Notes under the pieces: generated by a model
Told to the model about the DNA's origin: nothing
The model's input: only the letters and a program-made list of their open reading frames with translations
Databases searched by the model: none
Shown here: one piece after another, positions 42,236-49,279 of the stretch
How the letters are laid out: every line of letters begins with the position of its first letter
How positions within the stretch are numbered: position 1 is the first letter of the stretch
Translations under genes and position numbers: made by a program
From: Dryocola clanedunensis
GTDB lineage: Bacteria; Pseudomonadota; Gammaproteobacteria; Enterobacterales; Enterobacteriaceae
Assembly: GCF_025215155.1 (NCBI RefSeq)
Contig: NZ_JALHAM010000120.1
Length of the DNA: 64,000 nucleotides
Direction: 5' to 3' (one strand)

Positions 42236-44044
42236 TTAAGCGACAGTCGCAACCAGCAATACAGCCAGTTCGATCATCGCCAGCACACGGAACATGCCCG
42301 CCAGGCCGTCGCACTGCCAGCCAGGCATCCACTTCACCGGGTTCAGCGTTTTGCGCAGTCTGATAAACGGAGCGAACGCCGCTTTCACCGGCTGGGCAAA
42401 CCCACCTGCGGTAATCACCATCGCCTGTTCGTGGTCGTAGCCACAAACCCAGGCCGTACCGCGTGAGCGGTTTGGCAGACGGTCGCCGCGGAACACCACC
42501 ATCAGGATGAACGGCAGCAGCGGACAGGCGATCAGCAGCAGCGTGATCATCGGCTGTGAAACGGTGGTATTGGCGGTTTCCAGCGGCAGCGGAATAGCGT
42601 GTTGCAGCAGCGGGATCAGCCACGGTGCGGCCACGCCACCAGCCACGCAGCAGAGTGCCAGCGCGGCAACGCTGAAGTTCATCAGCCACGGCGCGGAGGT
42701 CGCGTTTTCTGCTTCCGGCGTGCGCGGCGCGCCCAGGAAAGTGACGCCATAGACCTTCGCCACGCACATCACCGCCAGCGCGCCGGTAATCGCCAGCCCT
42801 ACGGCAAGCAGCGGCCCGATGAAGCGGGTAATGAACAGCGGCAGGGTGCCCAGTTTGAAGAACGACTGATAAATCAGCCACTCACCGGCAAAGCCGTTCA
42901 GCGGCGGCAGGGCAGCCATCGCCATCAGGCCAACCAGCATGGCGATGGAAATCAGCGGCATCCGCTTGCCAATCCCGCCGAGCTTTTCGATATCCAGATG
43001 CCCGGTGCGGAACCAGACCGCACCTGCGCCTAAATACAGCGTCGTTTTGAACAGGCTGTGGTTGATGAGGTGGTACAGGCCGCCGACGAATCCGAGGGCT
43101 GCCAGCGCCGTGTTATGCAGCGCCAGTCCCATCAGGCCGCAGCCGAGACCGAGCAGAATAATGCCGATGTTTTCCAGGGTGTGGTAAGCCAGCAGACGGT
43201 TGATGTTGTGTTCCATCAGCGCGTACAGCCCGCCGATGAAAGCGGTGAACATGCCGAGCACAACGACCAGTCCCCCCCACCACAGCGGAAGGCTATTGCC
43301 GATCAGTGAGAAACTCATGATGCCGTAAAGGCCGATTTTCAGAATCACGGCGGAGAACAGCGCGGCGGCAGGAGCGGATGCATTGGCGTGCGCCTGCGGC
43401 ACCCAGCCGTGCAGTGGGATGATGCCGGCCAGCAGGCCAAATCCCAGTAGGGACAGTACCCAGACAACGGAACTGATTTGCGAGCCGCCGAGCACCTGAT
43501 GCAGTTCGCCGAAATTCAGCGTGCCGTACTGCTTCCACATCAGCCAGCAGGCAATGACCAGCAGCACGGTACCGAGCCGGCCCAGCGCGAACCAAAGCTG
43601 CCCTGATTTCTGACAGCCCGTCAGGAAGTAACCGGCGAGGGCGACGATTTCCGCCATCATCACCAGCATCCCGAAGTTATCCACGACCAGTGCGGCAACC
43701 GCTGCTGCCATCACCAGGTTAATCAGGAAACCATTCGCACGAACCGTCTGGTGACGATGCCAGTCGATATTGAACAGCGAAATAAACAGGCCGGAGAGGC
43801 CGACGGTGAGCAGCCAGATGCCGTTAAAGGCGTTGAGTTGAAGCTGCCAGTGCCAGATTTCCATCTCGCCGCTAAAGCCCGTCAGCGCCTGGCACCCCGC
43901 CAGCAGCGTCAGCACCGAGCTAATCGCGCCGCCGAACCCGGCGATAAATCCGCTTAAAGGTTTATGGAAGCTGGTTGCGGCTGCCAGAATGGCGCTCGCC
44001 AGAAAGCAAGGCAGCGCCCAATGAATCAACAGATATGCACTCAT
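42236..44044 (-). CDS. hycC: Formate hydrogenlyase membrane subunit HycC
   Basis: A 602-residue inner-membrane protein, near E. coli HycC (608). It is the antiporter-like NuoL/M/N homologue of the complex, with about 14-16 helices. Conserved segments include GIIPLHGWVPQAHANASAP (about residues 209-227) and LMEHNINRLLAYHTLENIGI (about residues 277-296), which carry the charged residues of the proton-channel family. Its start overlaps the hycB stop by 4 nt (ATGA). Confidence 0.97.
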   Translation of the reverse strand: MSAYLLIHWALPCFLASAILAAATSFHKPLSGFIAGFGGAISSVLTLLAGCQALTGFSGEMEIWHWQLQLNAFNGIWLLTVGLSGLFISLFNIDWHRHQTVRANGFLINLVMAAAVAALVVDNFGMLVMMAEIVALAGYFLTGCQKSGQLWFALGRLGTVLLVIACWLMWKQYGTLNFGELHQVLGGSQISSVVWVLSLLGFGLLAGIIPLHGWVPQAHANASAPAAALFSAVILKIGLYGIMSFSLIGNSLPLWWGGLVVVLGMFTAFIGGLYALMEHNINRLLAYHTLENIGIILLGLGCGLMGLALHNTALAALGFVGGLYHLINHSLFKTTLYLGAGAVWFRTGHLDIEKLGGIGKRMPLISIAMLVGLMAMAALPPLNGFAGEWLIYQSFFKLGTLPLFITRFIGPLLAVGLAITGALAVMCVAKVYGVTFLGAPRTPEAENATSAPWLMNFSVAALALCCVAGGVAAPWLIPLLQHAIPLPLETANTTVSQPMITLLLIACPLLPFILMVVFRGDRLPNRSRGTAWVCGYDHEQAMVITAGGFAQPVKAAFAPFIRLRKTLNPVKWMPGWQCDGLAGMFRVLAMIELAVLLVATVA

Positions 44045-44646
44045 TTTTCCGCCCCGGGTTGAGTAAACAGAGTCAGATCGCCAAGCGACGCGCCTAATGT
44101 CTGCTCGCGTTTGCGCTTGCTGGAGGCGGCGATGTCGTTGTTATCCACCACGCGCAGGGCTTTGGTCGGGCAGGTGCGTACGCAGGCCGGGCCGTCAACG
44201 TCAAAGCTGCACAAATCGCACTTCACGGCGATGGCGCGGATGCCCGGCACCCAGTCAAGCAGCGTACTGACGCGAGCCGGAGCGGGCGGAGCAGGGGGGG
44301 CTTTTGGACTGTTAGCATTGGCCGGAATATGGACAGGGCGGCTGCCGGAAAACTCGATGGCGCCAAACGGACAGGCGATGCCGCAGAGCTTGCAGCTGAC
44401 GCACAGGCTTTCATTGAGCTGCACAGCGCTCTCCACGCGGGTAATGGCGTTGGCCGGGCAAACCCCGGCGCAGGGCGCGTCTTCGCACTGGTGGCACATC
44501 TGCGGCGCCGATTCGGTCGCGTTGCGCATGACCTTCAGGCGCGGCATGGACTGTAAGCCATGCAGGCGGTGCGTCTCTGCGCAGGCGGCTTCACAGGTGT
44601 GGCAGCCGATACAGAGCTTTGAGTCAGCGATGACAAAACGATTCAC
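44041..44646 (-). CDS. hycB: Formate hydrogenlyase electron-transfer subunit HycB
   Basis: A 201-residue ferredoxin-like protein, near E. coli HycB (203). I chose the GTG at 44646 (read as MNRFVIADS) because it matches the family start and follows GAGGAAGAG; a frame open to 44712 is not conserved. Four Cys clusters are visible: CIGCHTCEAAC, CHQCEDAPCAGVC, CVSCKLCGIAC and CDLC...CVRTC. It takes electrons from FdhF. The Pro/Ala-rich loop PKAPPAPPAPAR is shared with E. coli. It ends 4 nt inside hycC. Confidence 0.96.
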   Translation of the reverse strand: MNRFVIADSKLCIGCHTCEAACAETHRLHGLQSMPRLKVMRNATESAPQMCHQCEDAPCAGVCPANAITRVESAVQLNESLCVSCKLCGIACPFGAIEFSGSRPVHIPANANSPKAPPAPPAPARVSTLLDWVPGIRAIAVKCDLCSFDVDGPACVRTCPTKALRVVDNNDIAASSKRKREQTLGASLGDLTLFTQPGAEK

Positions 44647-44722
44647 CCACTCTTCCTCATCATTTTTGACGAAACTGTGCCGACGACTGCCATTTCGACA
44701 GTATTTCGACACTCGATGGAGA

Positions 44723-45178
44723 TCACGCCAGCGCCTTCTGCTGCAGCGGGATCAGGGACAGAGGCGCGTCGTCATGTACGGCGCGGTACAGGCTGTCGTA
44801 AACCGGACGGATTTTTTCCAGATAATGCTCCAGCACCTGCTCACGGTTGCGGTTGCTGATGCTGCCGTCCACCCGGCCGTCGTCGTCGAGAATGGCCTGT
44901 GCAATCAGGATCTTGTCGCTGCCGTCGCGTTTTTCTACGTAGTATTCAATGGTGTGGCTGTTGAAGCCTTCGGCAAGCGCGATGTGAATGACGAAGTGGT
45001 CAAACAGGAAGAAGCGCACGTCGTCGTCCGGGTTGCAGCCCACGGCGTGGTGCAGCTTAGCTTTAGAGAGGGTGATGCCCTGAATCAGGGTGTTGCCGTA
45101 GTGCTGCCACTGCGCAAGCAGGCGCTGGTGCTTGTCGGCGATGTATTCGGCTTTCTCGCTCAGTTCCCAAATGTTCAT
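44723..45178 (-). CDS. hycA: Formate hydrogenlyase regulatory protein HycA
   Basis: A 151-residue protein close to E. coli HycA (153). HycA is a negative regulator that counteracts FhlA and so damps expression of the whole FHL regulon. No DNA-binding motif is visible; it is thought to act through protein contact. Conserved blocks include LIQGITLSKAKLHHAVGC (about residues 31-48) and GFNSHTIEYYVEKRDG. It is the first gene of the hyc operon, 38 nt after a sigma-54 promoter. Confidence 0.95.
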   Translation of the reverse strand: MNIWELSEKAEYIADKHQRLLAQWQHYGNTLIQGITLSKAKLHHAVGCNPDDDVRFFLFDHFVIHIALAEGFNSHTIEYYVEKRDGSDKILIAQAILDDDGRVDGSISNRNREQVLEHYLEKIRPVYDSLYRAVHDDAPLSLIPLQQKALA

Positions 45179-45215
45179 TTTTTAAGTCACTCTGTTTTTA
45201 CTGTTACCCCCACAG

Positions 45216-45231
45216 AGCATGTTTCGTGCCA
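45216..45231 (-). promoter_or_regulatory. Sigma-54 promoter of the hyc operon
   Basis: Minus-strand TGGCACGAAACATGCT has GG and GC exactly 10 nt apart, the strict sigma-54 spacing. It lies 38 nt upstream of hycA. Confidence 0.85.
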
Positions 45232-45282
45232 GTTTTATAAATGCATGTTTTTAAAAGATAATGGTGTTAATGCGAGCGACGA

Positions 45283-45300
45283 TGACATGTCATTTCGTCA
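45283..45300. promoter_or_regulatory. FhlA-binding region between hycA and hypA
   Basis: A perfect palindrome TGACATGTCA (45283-45292) runs into CATTTCGTCA (45291-45300), which matches the left half of the reported FhlA box CATTTCGTACGAAATG. A TGACGGACGTTGACA block follows at 45305-45319. It can serve both divergent sigma-54 promoters. Confidence 0.7.
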
Positions 45301-45321
45301 CGTTTGACGGACGTTGACATT

Positions 45322-45406
45322 CCCCTCACCCCGGCCCACTCCCCAAAGGGGCGAGGGAGAAAGCGGTAATCCCCTCTCCCTTCCAGGGAGGGGGTTAGGG
45401 TGAGGG
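45322..45406. repeat. GC-rich palindromic element between the FhlA site and the hypA promoter
   Basis: An 85-bp imperfect palindrome. The outer arms CCCTCACCC (45323-45331) and GGGTGAGGG (45398-45406) are perfect. Inside are two smaller hairpins, CTCCCC/GGGGCGAG around 45338-45354 and CCCCTCTCCC/GGGAGGGGG around 45371-45394. It differs from the REP family elsewhere in the window and looks like a small non-coding repeat that inserted here. Confidence 0.7.
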
Positions 45407-45415
45407 TAAAAATTC

Positions 45416-45431
45416 TGGCACTCTCCTTGCA
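45416..45431 (+). promoter_or_regulatory. Sigma-54 promoter of hypABCDE
   Basis: TGGCACTCTCCTTGCA is a near-perfect sigma-54 consensus (GG-N10-GC). It lies 30 nt before the hypA start. Confidence 0.88.
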
Positions 45432-45460
45432 TTACCTCCGCCAGATACCCCGGAGGCAAC

Positions 45461-45820
45461 ATGCACGAAATCACCCTCTGCCAGCGCGCAATAGAACTCA
45501 TCGAAGCTCAGGCTCTTCAGCACGGCGTTACCCGCGTCACCGGCGTCTGGCTGGAAGTGGGCGCTTTCTCCTGCGTGGAGCAAAGCGCGCTCGAGTTCTG
45601 CTTTGAGCTGGTGGCCCGCGAAACGGTGGCCGAAGGCTGCGAGCTGCATATTCACCAGCAGGAAGCCGAATGCTGGTGTCACGACTGTCAGCAGCACGTT
45701 CAGCTTTTGTCCTCGCTGGTGCGGCGCTGCCCGCTTTGTGCTGGCAGCAACCTACGCGTAGTGGCGGATGACGGCGTGCAGATCAAGCGTCTGGAAGTTG
45801 AGGAGACAAACCATGTGTAG
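45461..45820 (+). CDS. hypA: Hydrogenase nickel-insertion protein HypA
   Basis: A 119-residue nickel metallochaperone close to E. coli HypA (116). The N-terminal Met-His-Glu (nickel site, His2) and the zinc site in ECWCHDC and CPLC (about residues 70-95) are both visible. It works with HypB to insert nickel into HycE. It is the first gene of hypABCDE, directly behind a sigma-54 promoter, and overlaps hypB by 8 nt. Confidence 0.96.
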   Translation: MHEITLCQRAIELIEAQALQHGVTRVTGVWLEVGAFSCVEQSALEFCFELVARETVAEGCELHIHQQEAECWCHDCQQHVQLLSSLVRRCPLCAGSNLRVVADDGVQIKRLEVEETNHV

Positions 45821-46676
45821 CACCTGCGGTTGCGCCGAAGGCAACCTCTATATAGAAGGCGACGAACGCAATCCGCACTCCGGATTTCGCAGCGCGCCGT
45901 TCGCACCGGCATCCCGTCCGGCCATGCAAATTACCGGCGTGAAGTTCGCGCCCACCGCCGACGAGCAGGGCGATCTGCACTATGGGCACGGGGCCGCTGG
46001 CACTCACGCCCCGGGTATGACCCAGCGCCGCATGCTGGAAATTGAGCTCAACGTGCTGGATAAAAACAACCAGCTTGCCGTCTACAACCGTGAGCAGTTT
46101 GCGAAGCAGCAGCAGCTGGTGCTGAACCTGGTCTCAAGCCCCGGCTCCGGTAAAACCACTCTGCTGACCGAAACTTTAAAACGCCTGCATGGCAACATGC
46201 CGTGCGCGGTCATCGAAGGCGATCAGCAAACCGTGAACGACGCGGCCCGCATTCGCGCTACCGGCACGCCCGCCATCCAGGTGAACACCGGCAAAGGCTG
46301 CCATCTTGACGCGCAGATGATCCGCGACGCCATGCAGCGCCTGCCGCTCGAACGCAACGGCATCCTGTTTATCGAGAACGTCGGCAACCTGGTTTGCCCG
46401 GCGAGCTTCGACCTTGGCGAGCGTCACAAGGTCGCCGTGCTGTCGGTCACCGAAGGCGAAGACAAGCCGCTGAAGTATCCGCATATGTTTGCGGCGGCCT
46501 CGCTGATGCTGCTCAACAAAATCGATCTGCTGCCCTATCTGCAGTTCGATGTGGAGAAGTGCCTCGACTATGCCCGCCAGGTAAACCCGAATATAGAGAT
46601 CATGCTGGTTTCAGCGACCAGCGGCGAAGGCATGCAGCCGTGGCTGGACTGGCTGGAGGCGCAGCGATGTGCATAG
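45813..46676 (+). CDS. hypB: Hydrogenase nickel-insertion GTPase HypB
   Basis: A 287-residue GTPase near E. coli HypB (290). The ATG at 45813 (MCSTCGCAEGNLYIEG) overlaps the hypA stop; the N-terminal CxxCGC is the high-affinity nickel site of the E. coli type. The P-loop is NLVSSPGSGKTTLL (about residues 109-122). The switch region IEGDQQTVNDAARI and the guanine-specificity motif NKID (in LLNKIDLLP) follow. GTP hydrolysis drives nickel delivery with HypA. It has no long His-rich stretch, so it is not a nickel-storage form. Overlaps hypC by 10 nt. Confidence 0.97.
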   Translation: MCSTCGCAEGNLYIEGDERNPHSGFRSAPFAPASRPAMQITGVKFAPTADEQGDLHYGHGAAGTHAPGMTQRRMLEIELNVLDKNNQLAVYNREQFAKQQQLVLNLVSSPGSGKTTLLTETLKRLHGNMPCAVIEGDQQTVNDAARIRATGTPAIQVNTGKGCHLDAQMIRDAMQRLPLERNGILFIENVGNLVCPASFDLGERHKVAVLSVTEGEDKPLKYPHMFAAASLMLLNKIDLLPYLQFDVEKCLDYARQVNPNIEIMLVSATSGEGMQPWLDWLEAQRCA

Positions 46677-46927
46677 GCATTCCCGGCCAGATTGTTGAGC
46701 GTCTGGTAGACGGCAGCGCAAAAGTAGACGTCTGCGGCATCAGGCGCGACGTGAACCTTATGCTGGTGGGCGACGCGCAGATCGGCCAGTGGGTGCTGGT
46801 CCACGTCGGCTTTGCGATGAGCATTATCGACGAGGCCGAGGCCCGCGACACGCTGGATGCGCTGCAAAACATGTACGAAGTCGAGCCGGACGTGGGCGGC
46901 CTGCTGTTCGGCGAGGAGCGCGGCTGA
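46667..46927 (+). CDS. hypC: Hydrogenase assembly chaperone HypC
   Basis: An 86-residue chaperone near E. coli HypC (90). The N-terminal MCIGIPGQI, with the essential Cys2 after Met removal, is diagnostic. With HypD it carries the Fe(CN)2CO group and passes it to the HycE precursor. The start overlaps the end of hypB, and the stop overlaps the hypD start by 1 nt (TGATG). Confidence 0.96.
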   Translation: MCIGIPGQIVERLVDGSAKVDVCGIRRDVNLMLVGDAQIGQWVLVHVGFAMSIIDEAEARDTLDALQNMYEVEPDVGGLLFGEERG

Positions 46928-48033
46928 TGCGTTTTGTTGATGAATACCGCGCGCCGGAAAAGGTGATGCAGCTGATTGACGTGCTGCGCGAGCGCGCTCC
47001 GCTGCTGGCCTACACGGCTGAGCGACCGCTGCGCATTATGGAAGTCTGCGGCGGACATACCCACGCCATCTTTAAGTTCGGGCTGGATCGGCTGCTGCCG
47101 GAAAATATTGAATTTATCCACGGCCCCGGCTGCCCGGTCTGCGTGCTGCCGATGGGGCGCATCGATACCTGCATTGAAATCGCCAGCCATAAACAAGTGA
47201 TTTTCTGCACTTTTGGCGATGCGATGCGCGTGCCGGGTAAAAACGGTTCGCTGATGCAGGCGAAAGCGCGCGGGGCGGATGTGCGGGTGGTCTACTCGCC
47301 GCTGGATGCGCTCGGGCTGGTGAAGGCAAATCCCGATCGCAAAGTCGTGTTCTTCGGCCTGGGCTTTGAAACCACCATGCCCGCCACGGCGATCCTGCTG
47401 CAGCAGGCGAAGGCGCAGGGCATCGACAATTTTTACTTCTTCTGCCAGCACATCACCCTGATCCCGACCCTGCGCAGCCTGCTCGAACAGCCGGATAACG
47501 GCATCGACGCGTTTCTGGCTCCCGGCCACGTCAGCATGGTGATTGGCACTGAAGCCTACGATTTTATCGCCACGCAGTATCAGCGTCCTCTGGTGGTGGC
47601 GGGCTTTGAACCGCTGGATTTATTGCAGGGCGTGGTGATGCTGGTGGAGCAGAAAATCGCAAAGCGTAGTTGCATTGCCAACCAGTACAAACGCGTGGTG
47701 CCGGACGAGGGGAATTTGCTTGCCCAGAAGGCGATAGCGGAAGTCTTTGCCGTGCAGGGCGATTCGGAATGGCGCGGGCTGGGAACGATTAGCGAATCCG
47801 GCGTGCGGCTAACGCAAGGATATCGGCAGTTTGACGCAGAGGAGCATTTCAGACCCGCGCCACAACAGGTCTACGACGACCCGAGAGCGCGCTGCGGCGA
47901 CGTGCTGACCGGGCGCTGCAAGCCTCATCAGTGTCCGATGTTCGGCGAAGCCTGCAATCCACAGAACGCCTTTGGCGCGCTGATGGTCTCCTCAGAAGGG
48001 GCCTGCGCCGCGTGGTATCAGTATCGCGCGTAG
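46927..48033 (+). CDS. hypD: Hydrogenase maturation protein HypD
   Basis: A 368-residue iron-sulfur protein near E. coli HypD (373). It is the scaffold on which Fe(CN)2CO is built, together with HypC, receiving cyanide from HypE. Conserved motifs: EVCGGHTHAIF (about residues 39-49), HGPGCPVCVLP (about residues 65-75), CTFGDAMRVPG (about residues 94-104) and the C-terminal Cys group (RCGDVLTGRCKPHQCPMFG and CNPQNAFG) that binds the 4Fe-4S cluster. A REP element separates it from hypE. Confidence 0.97.
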   Translation: MRFVDEYRAPEKVMQLIDVLRERAPLLAYTAERPLRIMEVCGGHTHAIFKFGLDRLLPENIEFIHGPGCPVCVLPMGRIDTCIEIASHKQVIFCTFGDAMRVPGKNGSLMQAKARGADVRVVYSPLDALGLVKANPDRKVVFFGLGFETTMPATAILLQQAKAQGIDNFYFFCQHITLIPTLRSLLEQPDNGIDAFLAPGHVSMVIGTEAYDFIATQYQRPLVVAGFEPLDLLQGVVMLVEQKIAKRSCIANQYKRVVPDEGNLLAQKAIAEVFAVQGDSEWRGLGTISESGVRLTQGYRQFDAEEHFRPAPQQVYDDPRARCGDVLTGRCKPHQCPMFGEACNPQNAFGALMVSSEGACAAWYQYRA

Positions 48034-48060
48034 CCCATTCAATATGAACACCAAACACAG

Positions 48061-48086
48061 GTCGGATAAGCAAAGCGTCATCCGAC
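48061..48086. repeat. REP unit inside the hyp operon, between hypD and hypE
   Basis: A single palindrome GTCGGATAAGC / GCGTCATCCGAC, 12 bp before the hypE start. It is the same family as the other REP units here. Confidence 0.85.
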
Positions 48087-48098
48087 AAAGGCAAAGTT

Positions 48099-49109
48099 AT
48101 GAAAACCATCGAATTAGCCCACGGCAGCGGCGGGCTGGCCATGCAAAAGCTCATCGCCGACCTCTTTATGCGCGCGTTTGACAACCCGTGGCTGGCGGAG
48201 CAGGAAGATCAGGCCCGCCTGCCGCTGGCCGAACTCACCGCCAGCGGCGACCGGCTGGCGTTTTCCACCGACAGCTACGTTATCGATCCGCTGTTCTTCC
48301 CCGGCGGGGATATCGGCAAAATTGCCGTTTGCGGTACGGTGAACGATGTGGCGGTCAGCGGCGCCACGCCGCGCTGGCTCTCCTGCGGCTTCATCCTTGA
48401 GGAAGGGCTGCCGGTAGAGACGCTCGAACGCGTCGTGGGAAGCATGGCGGCTACGGCAAAAGCGGCGAACGTCACTATCGTCACCGGCGACACGAAAGTG
48501 GTGCAGCGCGGCGCGGCGGATAAAATTTTTATCAATACGGCGGGGATTGGCGCTATTCCGGCAGGTCTGAACTGGGGCGCCCGACAGATTGGTGCTGGTG
48601 ACGTGCTGATCGTCAGTGGAACGCTGGGCGACCACGGAGCGACTATTCTTAACCTGCGCGAATCGCTAGGGCTGGAAGGCGACCTCGAAAGCGACTGCGC
48701 GGTGCTGACGCCGCTGATTGCGCCGCTGGTGAACATCCCGGGCGTTAAAGCCTTACGCGACGCGACGCGCGGCGGCGTAAATGCCGTCCTGCACGAATTT
48801 GCCGCATCCAGCGGCTGCGGGATGGAAATGACCGAAAGCCAGCTGCCGATGAACCCGGCGGTGCGCGGCGTTTGCGAACTGCTGGGCCTGGATGCGTTAA
48901 ATTTTGCTAATGAAGGCAAGCTTGTTATCGCAGTTGCGAGACACGCCGCAGAAAGCGTTCTGGCTGCTTTACAGGCGAATCCGCTGGGGCAAAATGCAGC
49001 GGTGATTGGCGAAGTGGTTGAGCGCAAAGGCGTTCGCGTTGCGGGCTTGTACGGCGTAAAGCGTACGCTCGACCTGCCGCATTTCGAGCCGCTCCCGCGA
49101 ATTTGTTGA
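48099..49109 (+). CDS. hypE: Hydrogenase maturation protein HypE
   Basis: A 336-residue PurM-like (AIR synthase fold) enzyme that matches E. coli HypE. It dehydrates the carbamoyl group that HypF places on its C-terminal Cys into a thiocyanate, the source of the CN ligands. The C-terminus ends exactly in PRIC, the required carrier tail. The N-terminal ELAHGSGGLAMQKLI and the ATP-binding segments (TDSYVIDPLFFPGGDIG, TGDTKVV) are present. It follows a REP unit and ends the hypA-E operon. Confidence 0.97.
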   Translation: MKTIELAHGSGGLAMQKLIADLFMRAFDNPWLAEQEDQARLPLAELTASGDRLAFSTDSYVIDPLFFPGGDIGKIAVCGTVNDVAVSGATPRWLSCGFILEEGLPVETLERVVGSMAATAKAANVTIVTGDTKVVQRGAADKIFINTAGIGAIPAGLNWGARQIGAGDVLIVSGTLGDHGATILNLRESLGLEGDLESDCAVLTPLIAPLVNIPGVKALRDATRGGVNAVLHEFAASSGCGMEMTESQLPMNPAVRGVCELLGLDALNFANEGKLVIAVARHAAESVLAALQANPLGQNAAVIGEVVERKGVRVAGLYGVKRTLDLPHFEPLPRIC

Positions 49110-49169
49110 CGTAAACCAGTATTCTTAAGCAATATTTATAATACAAATGCCGCAACGAACGCGGCAGCT

Positions 49170-49242
49170 GTAGGGTGGATAAGCGTAAGCGTCATCCACC
49201 GGGCCGTTAATTTCGCGGATGGCGCAGGCTTATCCGCCCTAC
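49170..49242. repeat. REP/BIME pair between hypE and fhlA
   Basis: Unit 1 (49170-49200) has arms GTAGGGTGGATAAGC / GCGTCATCCACC. Unit 2 (49215-49242) has GCGGATGGCGC / GGCTTATCCGC. It fills much of the 170-bp gap before fhlA. Confidence 0.85.
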
Positions 49243-49279
49243 GAACTTCTTTCAGCCATCATCTTCTGGATAAACAAAG

